The notes beneath the pieces are model-generated. The model searched no databases, had not been told where the DNA came from, and saw only the letters and a program-made list of their open reading frames with translations. A DNA stretch of 64,000 nt. Origin: Epiperipatus broadwayi (Eukaryota > Onychophora > Udeonychophora > Euonychophora > Peripatidae). Both the position numbers and the translations under genes were made by a program. This document shows positions 35,521 through 46,843 of this stretch, piece after piece (the first letter of the stretch is position 1; the number at the start of each line of letters is the position of its first letter). Where the stretch lies: assembly GCA_028023455.1 (NCBI GenBank), contig JAQFVV010000280.1:556001-620000 (forward strand). The letters run 5' to 3'.

Positions 35521-35616
35521 AATACATATATGTATTTTATTAATTATATTTAATGTATATATTTTAATAATTATATTTATTGCAATGTAATGTAAATAAT
35601 GCCCATTGGGGAAGTT
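35521..35616. repeat. Right inverted arm flanking composite repeat A
   Basis: It is the reverse complement of 32704-32795, ending outward with AATGCCCATTGGGGAAGTT. Confidence 0.8.
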
Positions 35617-35929
35617 ACTGTAGGGTAATTGGTGATATGGCTGTTTTGTTCTGCAAGATAAGTTAAAAGTTTATATTTTTTTGTGAATATCATCAGAGAA
35701 ATTTATTGCTCCAAAAATTGTGTGCTTACTGTTGGACATGAAGAGAAAATTGAGGTCAAGAGAGATAGATTTAATTGAATTTGGAAGGGTCGGGAATAAT
35801 ATTGATAACGTTTGGAAAGTTTTGTTATGCCATTTTAAATATAGAAGTAAAAAAATTTGTTGTGGGGGTGTTACTGTAAGCAGGCTTTATAACTAAGTTG
35901 TATGTAAGATTAGTTGGTTTTTAATAGTT

Positions 35930-36515
35930 TTGCTACTAAAGAATTTTTTTTAATTTAAGAAAGGAATTGACTTATTTGAGAAAGAAGTTAACATTTTGAG
36001 ATCTAAGGTTGGGAAACATGTTTATCGATCACCATTGAAAGAAAGTAAAGTTTTTCTCCTTTTTGTATAAAGGGGTTTGAAGAGTAGGAGAGGAATCATA
36101 AAGTTAAATACAGAGTAGGTGACTTAAAGAATAAGGAATATGGATTGCATTTGCATCCCACAATGCATATCTAATTGTCAGAAAGAAATTAGGCATGCTA
36201 TAGTAGAGGGTACTGTATATGATGATGCTTATTTAAAATGCTTAAATAAGACTAGGAAGGATGTAGAAAGGATTATGGTTAGGTAGACAGTGTAAATATA
36301 AAAGAAACAAAAATGGTTGATTCTGCAGGCGCCATATTGAATTTTTAAAAAAACTGATCTGAGCCACAATTTTCGCAATAACTTCAGTTTTGATAATGTT
36401 AGAGCAAAAAACTTTACATTGGTAGAAACTAGAAAAACTAAGGAAAACAAGTCTAAGACAAATAATGATAACCATTTCAAAAATAAGGAAAGAAAAGAAA
36501 TTTCAACATTCGACA
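35930..36515 (+). pseudogene. Degenerate LINE ORF1-like coding remnant
   Basis: Plus-strand frames read KKGIDLFEKEVNILRSKVGK and HVYRSPLKESKVF (35957-36068), then ISNCQKEIRHAIVEG and DDAYLKCLNKTRKDVERIM (36168-36285), and NNFSFDNVRAKNFTLVETRK plus TKENKSKTNNDN (36378-36475). The composition (charged, K/E/N-rich, few stops) is like the ORF1 remnant at 37905-38246, and the two could be one element split by the ~1.4 kb between them. No domain is identified, so the assignment is inference. Confidence 0.35.
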
Positions 36516-36519
36516 TAAT

Positions 36520-37904
36520 TATTACTTTATTGTTTGTTCATAATTTCTAATTTATTATTAACTATTGTATTCCTCACAAAATTATCTTTCAAACCACATA
36601 TAATACTTTTTGCCTGAGATAATCCATAGCTTCAAAATCTCCAAAACTAATCACATAAGAATTTTTCATTTTTATCTTGTACCCCAAAAGTTAATAAATC
36701 TCAAAGGCTTCTATAAGAAAAAGATTCATCCTAATAAAGGATATAAAACAAATTTCCAGATGAATATGCATTTGTCATCATAGCAATTGGCTTCTTGTCC
36801 AACAAAAACTAGAAATTGTATACTACTGTATCACTGATTAAATGAGTTTCATCTTTTCATTTTATGTTTTTGTATACATCAGTGATGTTTATATTGTTTA
36901 AGCAGACCAGTAATGTTATTTTGTTATATTTATTGTCTCACATAGATATAATTTATTTGCATATAGCTCATTTGCTAGCTATAGACTTGAAAATTATGTG
37001 ATACAAGATGTGGCAAAATTACTGACTCCACAGCATGAGTATCAAGCATAGGCAAGAATCAAAATTTGATTCTTTGCATGCATAAAATTCCATGTGGAAT
37101 ATGCATAACCATTGTGGCTACCACTACATATATACTATTTGAAATCTCCATTGGTTATAAGTGTTTATATTTTCACATGTACTATGACCAGTAAATTTTG
37201 TGATTGCTTTATCAACTGCAATCTGCAACCTTTCTGTACATTTGATTATCAGTTTTTAAAATTTACATTGCACTGTTCTAAATATGTAAATCATTACTTG
37301 TTATACAAACATGATGCAAGAGCAAACACAAATATACTAATATAAATATAAACATACTAATAAATTATTAAACCTATTGAGGATCATTATATATAAAATA
37401 AGGTTGCCTCAAACTTGGATGTGGCATAAAATTACATTGTACATAAACCACTTTTGTTATATTTGAACACAAATTTATATACCGTATAATAAAGAGCATA
37501 AATGATTTAATATTATATAATTTATATAGTATACAGTTAGTTACACCAATACAAACAAATGAATAAATTAATGCCATTTATCAAATAATAATTTTTTTAA
37601 TAATATTATTCAAATAATTAAAATGAATACTTACAACCAATATTTCATGATTATGTTTATATTGCATTGAAGGCCTTGACATGCGAATCACCAGCTTATT
37701 TTAAATCCATTTTATTAGCTTATAAAGCTGATAAAGATTTTCTGCCTTTATCGTCCTCATGTAAACTAGTAAAATAACCAGAAAATAAAAAAATTAAATG
37801 CATATATTAATAAAAAAATATTTTTTTATTCAATTTTAAATTGTAATACATCATTTTAAAGATGGAATTAAGCAGCAACGAATGCTGGGATTTCTGTTGG
37901 TGTC
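36520..37904. other. A+T-rich spacer; no gene supported
   Basis: Nothing recognisable was seen on either strand. It may be an insertion splitting a LINE 5' region. Confidence 0.45.
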
Positions 37905-38640
37905 ATGCTTATAGTTTTCACACAATTTAAAAAAGGCAAAATTTCAATGAATCAGCTTCCACGTGCACAGGCTGCGTTACAAATATTCTACCTGTTAAAG
38001 AGAAAGTCAGGAGAAATGGAGCAAAATGTAGTTGAGGATGATAGGATAGAGTATATTTTTAGTAGAGTGACAAGAGAAATGAATGAAAAAATATGTAGTG
38101 CAATGGAGATGGTTAGCCAAAGAATAAGTAAGATAGAGGAAAAGATAAAGGATGAAGAATCAAAATTAAAATTGTTAGAGACAAAGTGGGAGCAGATAAA
38201 GGAATTATTGAATAGGAATGATGAAGTAGATAAGGAAGTTCAGTAGGTGGAAGAGAATGTCTAAAATAGGGAAAGTAAACAGTATTGATAGATTTACTCA
38301 TTAGAGAATGTGGACATAAAATTTAAGGGAAAATAGAAACAGGTATGTAAGAATATGTCTGCCTGGAGCTAGAATTAGGTATGTTACAGATAAAGTGAAG
38401 AAACAAGAAAGTAGACATATGTATATTATGGTAGGAACAAATAATTTGTCAGAGCCATCGAAGAGAATAATGGATGAGTTCATATAATTGATTAGGAATT
38501 TGAGTAGGATTAAAGGAAGAGTAGTTATTCCAAAATTTGACAATAGGTATATGTTATATAGGGCATCTTCTATAACTCTTTGAATCCTGAGTGGCCATTT
38601 TAAATTTAAAAAAAAAATTACAGGAGATATAATATTAAAT
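37905..38640 (+). pseudogene. LINE ORF1 remnant: coiled coil plus SGNH-esterase-like N-terminal half
   Basis: The open frame 37905-38246 has a likely authentic start at 38016, with a charged coiled coil after it (for example MVSQRISKIEEKIKDEESK). After frame breaks, 38340-38540 reads RYVRICLPGARIRYVTDKVK, then YIMVGTNNLSEPSKRIMDEF, a stop, and LIRNLSRIKGRVVIP. The pattern PGA.I..VT..V...HVGTNDL matches the central part of SGNH/GDSL esterase domains found in ORF1 proteins of several LINE clades, with GTNN for the usual GTND. The GDS block is not visible and the DxxH block is missing here, but a DGLHL block lies at 47770 in the related element. Noncoding sequence follows, then a SINE head at 38676. 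Confidence 0.65.
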
Positions 38641-38675
38641 GAAATTTCTAATTTATTACAATAAATATATATAGT

Positions 38676-38760
38676 CAAGCATTGGTGGCCGAGAGGTCAG
38701 CGACAGCTGGTTTATAAGCAGTTATCCCGGGTTAGCGGGTTTGTTTTCCGGCTGATGATA
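38676..38760 (+). mobile_element. tRNA-derived SINE head (Leu/Ser-like A box, B box)
   Basis: TTGGTGGCCGAGAGGTCAGC (38686-38705) is a good A box of Leu/Ser type, and GGGTTTGTTTTCCGG (38739-38753) is a B box with the CG of GGTTCGATTCC decayed to TG. Hairpin-prone GCTGGTTTATAAGCAG lies between them. No aminoacyl-stem closure is seen, so this is a SINE, not a tRNA gene. It lies directly after LINE remnant sequence. Confidence 0.7.
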
Positions 38761-39426
38761 TCAGACATGAGAAAAAAAAATATAAATACATTTTTAGAAA
38801 GTGCAAATATGAAAGAATGTAATAAAGCTGATAAAATAATCATTACCAAAAAAAAAAAATAATTAAAAAAAGATTTTTTACATTTTTAAACATGTTTATT
38901 TTTACATTGGTTCACAAATTCTCAATTTTGAAAGGTATAACTTAAAATTACAATTTCATAGACAGTTTCATCACATGCATCTCAAAATGCTGAAAAAAAT
39001 GATATTTAATGTCTTACCTGAGGTAATTTTTCTATGCAAAAATTACAAAAACAGTGCAATTGGTAATTTACATTTTTACTAGCTGCCCCAGATGTTCTAC
39101 TTTTACAACAGAGCATATGCTAGAAATGTTTGGTTGTCCTTGCATGCAGATATCTGTTAGAAATATATTTGGTCTTTAGTGGGGAAAAAATAACAGGAAT
39201 AATTTACAAGATGTTGAGAACTTTAGTAAATTGTAATGTAATGTACAGTATATTATATTATATTATATTATTATTATATATTACTTTTATTATATTATAT
39301 TAGTGAAAAATGGTGTGTGTTATTTTCAAGTAAATAAAATGTACTCAAAAAATAAATATCAAACAAAAATTTCTCCAAGATAAAATGAACAAAAAAAATC
39401 AATAAATATCAAAATAAACAAATTTA
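38761..39426. other. A+T-rich spacer with a TATTA microsatellite
   Basis: (TATTA)n occupies about 39250-39301. No gene was seen. Confidence 0.6.
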
Positions 39427-39654
39427 TTATGAGCACTGATTATATGTGTGTGGGAGATGAAATATGAGAGTAGATGGCTGAGGGTATATGATGAGTGTAG
39501 ATGTGCATGTTTTTATATCATTCAAATGTATTGTCTAAAATTCTATCGTGTACATATATATATATTGTTTTCTACATATATATATATATATCAAATTCTA
39601 TCGTATCTATATTCTTTTCTGCATATATATATAATTCTGTTGTGTATATATTGT
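39427..39654 (+). repeat. Partial hammerhead-repeat start followed by a dispersed TATATA-rich unit
   Basis: GAGCACTGATTATATGTGTG then TGGGAGATGA matches the region just 5' of the hammerhead core in the copies at 11.48 and 60.76 kb, but no CTGATGA core follows. From 39508 TTTTTATATCATTCAAATGT and AAAATTCTATCG match the minisatellite unit at 46844-47135. Confidence 0.5.
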
Positions 39655-40774
39655 TTTGTATGTGTATATATTGAAGCAGTCAATCTTAGCTTAAGATTGT
39701 GCTTCATGGTTCCATCTACTAACCTGTGTTCAAACCCTATATCCCATCCCGCTCCTTTAATTGTGTATATATATATATATATTTTCTGTATATATTTGAA
39801 ATGCGCGCCTAATTTATAAAATTGTAACGTTTCAATAACATTTAAAAAATTATTATTAATTCTTTTTTATTAATTATTAGTTCTTTTTTATTAAAATACA
39901 TAGGTGCGGCTCAAATATATATATATAGGAGCAAAATACTAACAAAATATTGATTTTTTTTGTAAATATTTTATTATATGTCATTTATACAACTTTTTCT
40001 TTTTAAAGTACTTTTTTTTCCTATTAAACTATATTTTATAAAATCCAATATGGAAGATGCGACAGTTGATTGTCCAAAAATAATTAAAGGGTTGGAAACT
40101 ATTGTTTTAATCTGGGGAAGGTATTTTTAATTAAAGTTTTACTTAAAATGGGATTAAGATTAAAGATTTTCTTTTGTTATAAAATTTTTTCTCAAATCTA
40201 TTTCTAATCTGGAAATAGATTTGAATTTATTTTTGGACGTTATCTAACTGTTGCATCTTTCAAAAACAATGAACTAAGTAATTAGAAGCATTCCAGAAAT
40301 ACCTGGGCAAAGTATAAAATGGCCGAAGTTTTAATCAAAGGAGATTAGCTACATTTGAGAGAGCTATTATATTGATGACATGATAACATCACTATGCAAC
40401 TTAAAATGATGTAGTAGTAAGTCCACCACCCTTCTCGCCCTTGGGTCATCATCTTCCGTGGCCGTACCATTCTGCTGCCCAAGAGTGAAGTAAAAGCCCG
40501 ATCTAAGAACTTTATTATGCTAATACAAGCTTGCTGTCACCAAGAATTCATTTGGATCCTCAATTTACCATGCATGTGCCGTACTTTAAATTGGACTCTT
40601 AAAATTACAAGGTAACTTTTCAAGCTGTCACCTCAAACTAAATCTAGTCTAACTCATCTATCAAGATTTCTTCTAATGTATTATTTAACTTTGTTTTGTT
40701 TTAATATGTAATTTGCTCTTAAGTAATTTATATAAATTTAATTCTTTGTCATATGCTCTTAACTTTCCTTAACT

Positions 40775-40826
40775 TTGGTGCGGTCATTTATTTATATGTA
40801 TTGGTGCGGTCATTTATTTATATGTA
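40775..40826. repeat. Exact tandem duplication, period 26 bp
   Basis: Two identical units beginning TTGGTGCGGTCATTTATTTA. Recent. Confidence 0.95.
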
Positions 40827-41749
40827 TTTATTCTTTGATTTATATATCTGCTTGTTTATTATTAGTATGCCAATTTCCAGCAACCTGGCAAACTTAATTT
40901 CTAAACTCCTTTTTGTCTTTCAATTAAATCCCCATTAATTAAGGTTTTTAACATTCCCTCAAAATATATTATATGACGCATATTCCCCAGTTTTTTTTTT
41001 TTTACAAATCAACATTATATGTTCGTTTATTATAAAATTATTTGTTCAACTCCAAATAGAATAAAGTAATTCTACCCGGGGTAAATCCACTATTCAAGCT
41101 AATTAACGCTTTGAAATCTTTTAAAATGTTTTTTTTTTAAAATTTTGAAAGGGTGACTTATTATTTGTTTTCTACATAACTGCTAGTTCTTTTTATACAC
41201 TCTTAAAATATCAAATATAGTATTTAAATATTCTCAGTTGTTATAAAAACCACGAAGGTGGGATTGAATTATTTTAAATATCAGAAAAGGAAAGGGGGTA
41301 AATTGTAATATTTTTACTATTTTAGTTATTAAGTAAAATCTTGTGTCTATATATATTATAACTGCATAGCATATTATTTGTCTAAATTATGGCATTCAAA
41401 TAAGGGTCATTCATTTTAAAGCAATAAATCTTATTTAATGTCGTTAGTGACATTTACTCGTATTGCATTACTGAAATTCGGCCTTATCTTCGTGTTTATA
41501 TATATTACATGTTTCTAGTTTTCTAATCTGGGGATTGCGATAAGTTCGAATCCATAGATTTCTTCTCAAGCCTTGTCCTAAGGATAGTTAATCTTCCCAG
41601 GACAATTTTTGTCATATAAAAAGGCCTCTGGCAGTGATCCCTAAGTCTGGCACACGCTATACGTATCCACTTCATCTTTAGTCCAGAAGAATGACTTTTC
41701 CTGTTATTTCTTGGCTAATTATGTCAGCACTGCAAACTTCTTCGTATTA

Positions 41750-42731
41750 CACCTGGGTCTCATTTTATGCGGATTATTTTAATGCGATTTTGAAGTTATG
41801 CGATTCATGTTTCTTCTTAATATTTTTCATATTTCACTATATTTATTAGATATCAAGAAATTTTAATTATTAATAACTTATTTTGACTTGAAATACTTTT
41901 TTTTTTCAAAAACATAACATTATATTAGCAGCTAACATGAATATGGCCTGAAGCTGTATTGAGAATCTTAGCTTCTATGTAAATAACCTATTTATACTAA
42001 TGAGTAAATAATAATAATAGATTTATACTTACATATAAAAATATCGCAATAAATATTCAAAAAATTTAAACTTTTAAAACGTGTTTTGCTATAGATCACA
42101 GAAATAAATAATCTTGTTGATTTTTAAAATAAAAAACGAAGATTTTATAAATTGAAAATAATCTTTCTAATGATAATGTATAATCATTTTGTTTTGATTG
42201 TGATCTCATTTTTTTTAATATAGAAACAGAAAACCATTAACACAGCACAAGACTGAAAGTGGTGCTAGTTGTACATTACATCATATCACAAATGAAAATA
42301 AAGTGGCTAACAGGTTTCTGTGGGCATAATTACTGAGAGATTCTTGACTTCATTTAAGGAAAAGCCACAATACATCACATCATATCACATGGAATTTGAT
42401 TTCTTACCAGTTTACAAACAAACGCTAGCAGTAATGATTAAAATATGTATGAGAAATGTAAAATTAAATACTGTACTTAATAAAAAAAGTTTGTCTTGTA
42501 TTAATTTTTTTCAAATATTTGAAATTTTTTATTAGTCATACTTTTTTTCCTTATTTTTTTAATGCAAATTTTAAAGTAATTTTTCCTTGTTGCTTTGCTT
42601 TTATGCGAATTCTGAAAAATACAGAACCTATCCCCCATTTTTCATGGTAAGTTAAGTCTATTTTTGTGCGATTTTTTTTTAATGCAGGTTTTCTCTGGAA
42701 CCTATTTACCGCATAAAACGAGACCCAGGTG
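41750..42731. mobile_element. pogo/Tigger-like non-autonomous transposon, 982 bp
   Basis: Flanked by TA on both sides (41748-41749, 42732-42733) with inverted ends CACCTGGGTCTCATTTTATG and CATAAAACGAGACCCAGGTG. The inner end regions carry the ATGCG/GCGATT words and the AACCTAT...CCCCCAT block that is characteristic of Tigger-type ends in animals (TTTACGCG/CGCGTAAA and 'accyatcccccg'). The interior contains a short frame (42320-42535) with IITERFLTSFKEKPQYI; the same words occur near 51140. No DDE transposase is recognisable. Confidence 0.7.
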
Positions 42732-43655
42732 TATTTCTTTTCCTTCATGACCCAGTTTTAATGCTCTAATATTAAAATTGTGCTCTTCTTAAAATATACA
42801 TAAATGCCAACTACTTCTAGTTTTATTAATTAAATTTATTTCAGTCTTATACAATCCCACCATCGTAACTTATTCCTGTATTTAAAAGTATCTATTTGCC
42901 TTGGGGAAAATAAAGCGTTCTTCTTACCAGCGCTAATTAAAAGAATTTTCATTAAGTATTTTATCATATAATCAAATATGTTTTCAAATGTATTTTATGT
43001 ATTTTCATGACCGTAATGGCATGAAAATAGTTTTTCTTATATATATAATGAATCTCGGAACGCTCACAGAAATAATGTTAGTCACCACGTTTCAGAACCA
43101 TAACCCAAAGTGTTAATAGCAATTTTATGTAACTTCTTTCTAATAATCGATTGGCATTTTAATATTGGACCCACCAAAGATGTGTGTTTATATATGGTGT
43201 ATGTTATATAATTAACAAAAGAGCATATGATAAATAATAGCATAAATGACACTGTAATCATCTACCCTTGCTCATTCACGCACACACTAATGTATACAAT
43301 TAAGTTATAATGTATAATAATTTGTCATTATATTAAACTATATTTTTATTGTCTAAACTTATTTGAGTAGTTCTAATTCCTTTTTCTCCACTTTCAAAAG
43401 CACAGCCATGCTTATATATATTTTAGTTTAGTCATAGTAATAGATGTCTCATTGTCTTCTTACGCTTTGCTAGTGGGCCGGATTAAAATTAATTCTCATG
43501 TGCCATCACTATTGTGTTATTCATTAGGTGTTAGATCTGGGGCTTAGAGAGTGGGTTCGAATTCAGGCCGGTCCTTGATCTAAATCTCAGGCTTGACTGG
43601 GTTTGAAGTACATTTTGTGAGTTCCAGCTCATGTTAGATGGATAAACATGTTTTG

Positions 43656-44192
43656 GTGCAAATTTAGTACGTGATCTCTGCCATTTTGAATTTCAAAAAT
43701 AGCCAAAAACATCATCTGACACATCTAAGTGATAAAAAACTATGTGAAAACAGGAAAAATTTATAACTCAGGTCACGTGACTTGAAAAACCCCACCAAAA
43801 TGCACAATTAAAAAAAAAAAGCCAAAACACGAAAAATTAACATTTTCTCATTTTAAATTATAAATTAAATAATTTATATATAGAAAGAGCAAGATTACTA
43901 TATTTAAAACTTAATCAATAAATGCTAGTTATCATTGCCTAAAAAAGTACTTGGTAGCATTTTGATGTGGCTGATATGTGATATCTAAGGCACCCCCTCC
44001 TCCCTTTTACAAATTAAAGTAATATATATGCGATATATATATTTCACACAAATAAAATTATGAGTGCGTAAAATAAACAAATGAAATACGATAAATAAAT
44101 AAATGGCTAGTATTTTTGAGGGAATACCTTCATTATCAAAGCCGTGGCTAAATGAATTGTGAAGTAAAACTGTTGCTATAAGAAATGCAAAG
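43656..44192. repeat. Left arm of a 540-bp inverted repeat
   Basis: Pairs with 46272-46820. Outer end GCAAATTTAGTACGTGATCT, then GCCATTTTGAATTTCAAAAA, AACATC(A/G)TCTGACACATCTA, GGTCACGTGACTTG and, at the inner end, GGCTAAATGAATTGTGAAGT. Identity appears around 90% with small indels. The outer end abuts the 3' end of composite repeat B. Confidence 0.85.
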
Positions 44193-44345
44193 TGAATGCA
44201 AATTTAGCACACAGCTTTGATAATGAAGGTAAATAAACCCAATAGCCATTTATTTATTTATCTATCATATTTCATTTATTTATTTTCTTTACGCATTCAG
44301 AATTTTATTTGTGTGAAATATATATATTACTCAATATATATCATA
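44010..44345. mobile_element. Nested palindrome, ~130-bp arms
   Basis: Within the left arm, 44020-44140 (ATATATTTCACACAAATAAA, TTATGAGTGCGTAAA, AAATGGCTAG, TTCATTATCAAAGC) is the inverse of 44207-44345 (GCTTTGATAATGAAGG, CCATTTATTTATTTA, TTTACGCATTCAGAA, TTTATTTGTGTGAAATATAT). The right arm at 46272-46450 carries only one side of it. Confidence 0.75.
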
Positions 44346-45004
44346 TATATATTACTCATTACAAACACAGACACAAAGTGATTATTAATTAAAATAAATA
44401 TTTAAAAAAAAAAAATATTTACATTTATTTAAAATATGTTTTTGTTTTCCTTTGTTGGTAGTAAAACTCATTTCAATGTTAATAGATATACAGATTATAG
44501 TGACATAATCAAGAGTAACGAAATGCAAATGAAGACTTTAATGAGTTTTATCTTATATTTTAACGCGTATATATGTTACAAGCAAGCTGTATATAACTAA
44601 CTTTAATAGTGACCGGGGTACTATTTATATGTACATCTGCACATAGTAAGAGGCTTAATACGCCTTATTCGGTTCTCCCTATCATATCAAGAAAGTTACT
44701 TTTTAAATATCAGAATTTGTATACAGAATAATTATAGAGTGGTTTGCGTATTTTTCTAAACATTTTTTAAATTATTTGTTGAGGTATGATTTTATATATT
44801 GAAGCGGTGAATATCATCTGTACGCAGATATACTTGCTTCATTTTACTTAAAACCAAACTATCTCCCATGGTGTATAAAATGTAATATTAAAATCCGCAC
44901 ACATTTGTAATAGGTGCGTGTGTGTATATATAATATTATGGCATCTTTCTAAAACTAAAATCTAAATTATTTAAGTTAAGCATTTTACAGTTAAAAGAAA
45001 CATA

Positions 45005-45113
45005 TACCTGGGTCTCTTTTCACACGGACTTATTTAACATGATTTTGAAGTTACGCGATTCGTGTGTCACCAGAAGTGTTTTAAATAAGTCCGCGTAAAA
45101 AGAGACCCAGGTG
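45005..45113. mobile_element. Minimal Tigger-like MITE, ~109 bp
   Basis: Ends TACCTGGGTCTC and GAGACCCAGGTG with a TA on the right (45114-45115). The inner parts CGGACTTATTTAA and TTAAATAAGTCCGCG also pair. It keeps TTACGCGATT as in the 982-bp relative. A CA at the left tip seems lost. Confidence 0.75.
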
Positions 45114-45121
45114 TATGCACT

Positions 45122-45196
45122 CCGATAATGCGCTATTACTTTCAATAATAAATTTCGCGCACTTACGTTATATTGAAAGTAATAGCACATTATTGG
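45122..45196. repeat. Inverted repeat, 26-bp arms
   Basis: CCGATAATGCGCTATTACTT plus TCAATA (45122-45147) pairs with 45171-45196, with only CG-to-CA-type differences. It lies 8 bp after the small Tigger-like MITE. Confidence 0.8.
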
Positions 45197-45479
45197 AATT
45201 CGACTTTCATCTTAGTAATTTCAATATTTTCAGTGCTTTATAATAGTAAGATTTTATGCAATAATGAAATTAAAATCATAATTTCCACATTTTATGTATA
45301 CATACATTAAATTTTACAAGATTATAATGTAAATTTGTTCAAATATTGTACGTGTTAATTTTGCATTTTAAATCACATTCTGTTTTTGCTTTTTAAAAAA
45401 GAACGTAATCAATTATTAATCATTTAGTGTCCACAAATTTATTTTTAAAAGGTCAGTAATAGCAGTGGGCATAATTAAA

Positions 45480-45640
45480 TTTGACAATTAAAAATTAAAA
45501 TCTGATTTTTAATTGTAATTAACAATTTAAAAATTACTTACTGCGACTTGAAATTAATTTGAAATTTGATTTTTAAACCGAATTGGAAATTAAAGACAAA
45601 AATAAGAATTTAATTTTTAGTTGTTAGTTTCATAAACAAT
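45480..45640. repeat. Simple AATTAAAAATT-type low-complexity region
   Basis: Imperfect alternation of AATTAAAAATT and GATTTTTAATT words giving many overlapping small palindromes. No further function is evident. Confidence 0.6.
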
Positions 45641-45689
45641 TAATAAAATCATCATCTCAGAGATTAATTACTAATTACGTTGTCACCAG

Positions 45690-46110
45690 AAAACCTCTGT
45701 TTCAACATGAGTGTGAAGTTGGCGCTAGTTGTTTGCAAACAAACGTGTTTTTTGGCAAATAGCTATAATAATTAAAATGTGTATAAAAAAATGTAAATTA
45801 CTGTATTGTAAATTATGCATAAAAATATATTACTTTGAATAAAATTAAATATTATAGTTTAAAAAAGTTGGTCATGTATCAATTTTTTTCAAATTTGAAA
45901 TTTTTTATTAGTCATATTTTATTTCCTTATTTTTTTTTTTGCGCAAATTTTAAAGTAATTTTACGTTGGTGCTTTGCTTTTACGCGGATTTTGAAAAATC
46001 ACAGACCGCATCCCCCCCCTTTTTTCAATGTAAGTTACGTCTATTTTTGCGCGATTTCATTTGCGCGTTTTCTGAAGAACCTATCTATCGCGTAAAATGA
46101 GACCCAGGTG
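45690..46110. mobile_element. Tigger-like element, left-truncated copy
   Basis: Right end CGCGTAAAATGAGACCCAGGTG followed by TA (46111-46112). The interior runs parallel to 42260-42731: GGCGCTAGTTGTTTGCAAAC, ATTTGAAATTTTTTATTAGTCATA, TGCTTTGCTTTTACGCGGAT, CCGCATCCCCCC, GAACCTATC. This copy keeps more CG dinucleotides (ACGCGG, GCGCGATTTC, CGCGTAAA) than the 982-bp copy, so it may be younger or less decayed. The left terminus is not seen. Confidence 0.7.
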
Positions 46111-46271
46111 TATATAAAAACTGAAAACCATTAAATAAGAATGTAAAAGTAGACAATGGGAGAGGGGAAGAAATATAAGTGCGGTGCATCTTTATCCACA
46201 AAGGCAATATTGAAAATAGCTACAGTCAAACACATTTGGATGTTCAAAGGTGTCAAATGCAAAATAAAACA

Positions 46272-46820
46272 AAGAGCATTTCTTATAGTAATAGTTTTAC
46301 TTCGCAATTCATTTAGCCACAGCTTTGATAATGAAGGTATTCCTTCAAAAATACTAGCCATTTATTTATTTATTTATCGTATTTCATTTATTTGTTTATT
46401 TTACGCACTCATAATTTTATTTGCGTGAAATATATATATATATATCGCATATATATTACTTTAATTTGTATAAGGGGGGAGGGGGTGCTTTAGATATCAC
46501 ATATCAGCCACATCAAAATGCTACCAAGTTCTTTTTTAGGCAATGATAACTAGCATTTATTGATTAAGATTTAAATATAGTAATCTTGCTCTCTCTGTAT
46601 ATAAATTATTTGATTTATAATTTAAAATGAGAAAATGTTAATTTTTTGTGTTTTGGCTTTTTTTTTTAACTGCGTTTTGGCAGGTTCTTCCAAGTCACGT
46701 GACCCAAGTTCTAAATTTTTTCTGTTTTCGTGTACTTTTTTATCACTTAGATGTGTCAGACGATGTTTTTGGCTATTTTTGAAATTCAAAATGGCAGAGA
46801 TCGCGTACTAAATTTGTACC
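46272..46820. repeat. Right arm of the 540-bp inverted repeat
   Basis: Reverse complement of 43656-44192. It contains TTCCTTCAAAAATACTAGCC, TTATTTGCGTGAAATATATA, GGGGGGAGGGGGTGC, CAAGTCACGTGACCCAAG and ends outward in CGCGTACTAAATTTG. Confidence 0.85.
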
Positions 46821-46843
46821 CATGTTTTGACCGGTACACTATA

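Larger units (their letters stand above)
39655..43655 (+). mobile_element. Large composite repeat, copy B, with a nested Tigger-like insertion
   Basis: Direct-orientation relative of 32796-35520, lengthened by the 982-bp element at 41750-42731. It starts with a hairpin-forming GAAGCAGTCAATCTT...AAGATTGTGCTTC (39675-39708) followed by TGTGTTCAAACCC, a possible B box, and ends with GTGGGTTCGAATTCAGGCC (43552-43570), a second good B-box match, and GTTAGATGGATAAACATG. ATAAGTTCGAATCCATAG (41541-41558) is a third. Several RNA polymerase III-like boxes suggest SINEs embedded in the unit. Copy B lacks the ~92-bp flanking inverted arms of copy A. No protein was recognised. Confidence 0.55.

Noticed and set aside
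36229-36516. Minus-strand open frame of 95 codons
   Set aside because: Overlaps plus-strand LINE-like coding scraps with better protein character; a shadow.
38301-38678. 125-codon minus-strand open frame
   Set aside because: It is antisense to the SGNH-esterase-like LINE remnant, which is clearly read on the plus strand.
38676-38760. Functional tRNA-Leu/Ser gene
   Set aside because: A and B boxes are present, but the acceptor stem does not close, the B box is decayed and no terminator is placed properly; better as a SINE.
39448-39819. 123-codon plus-strand open frame
   Set aside because: Runs through (TA)n repeats encoding I/Y/H stretches.
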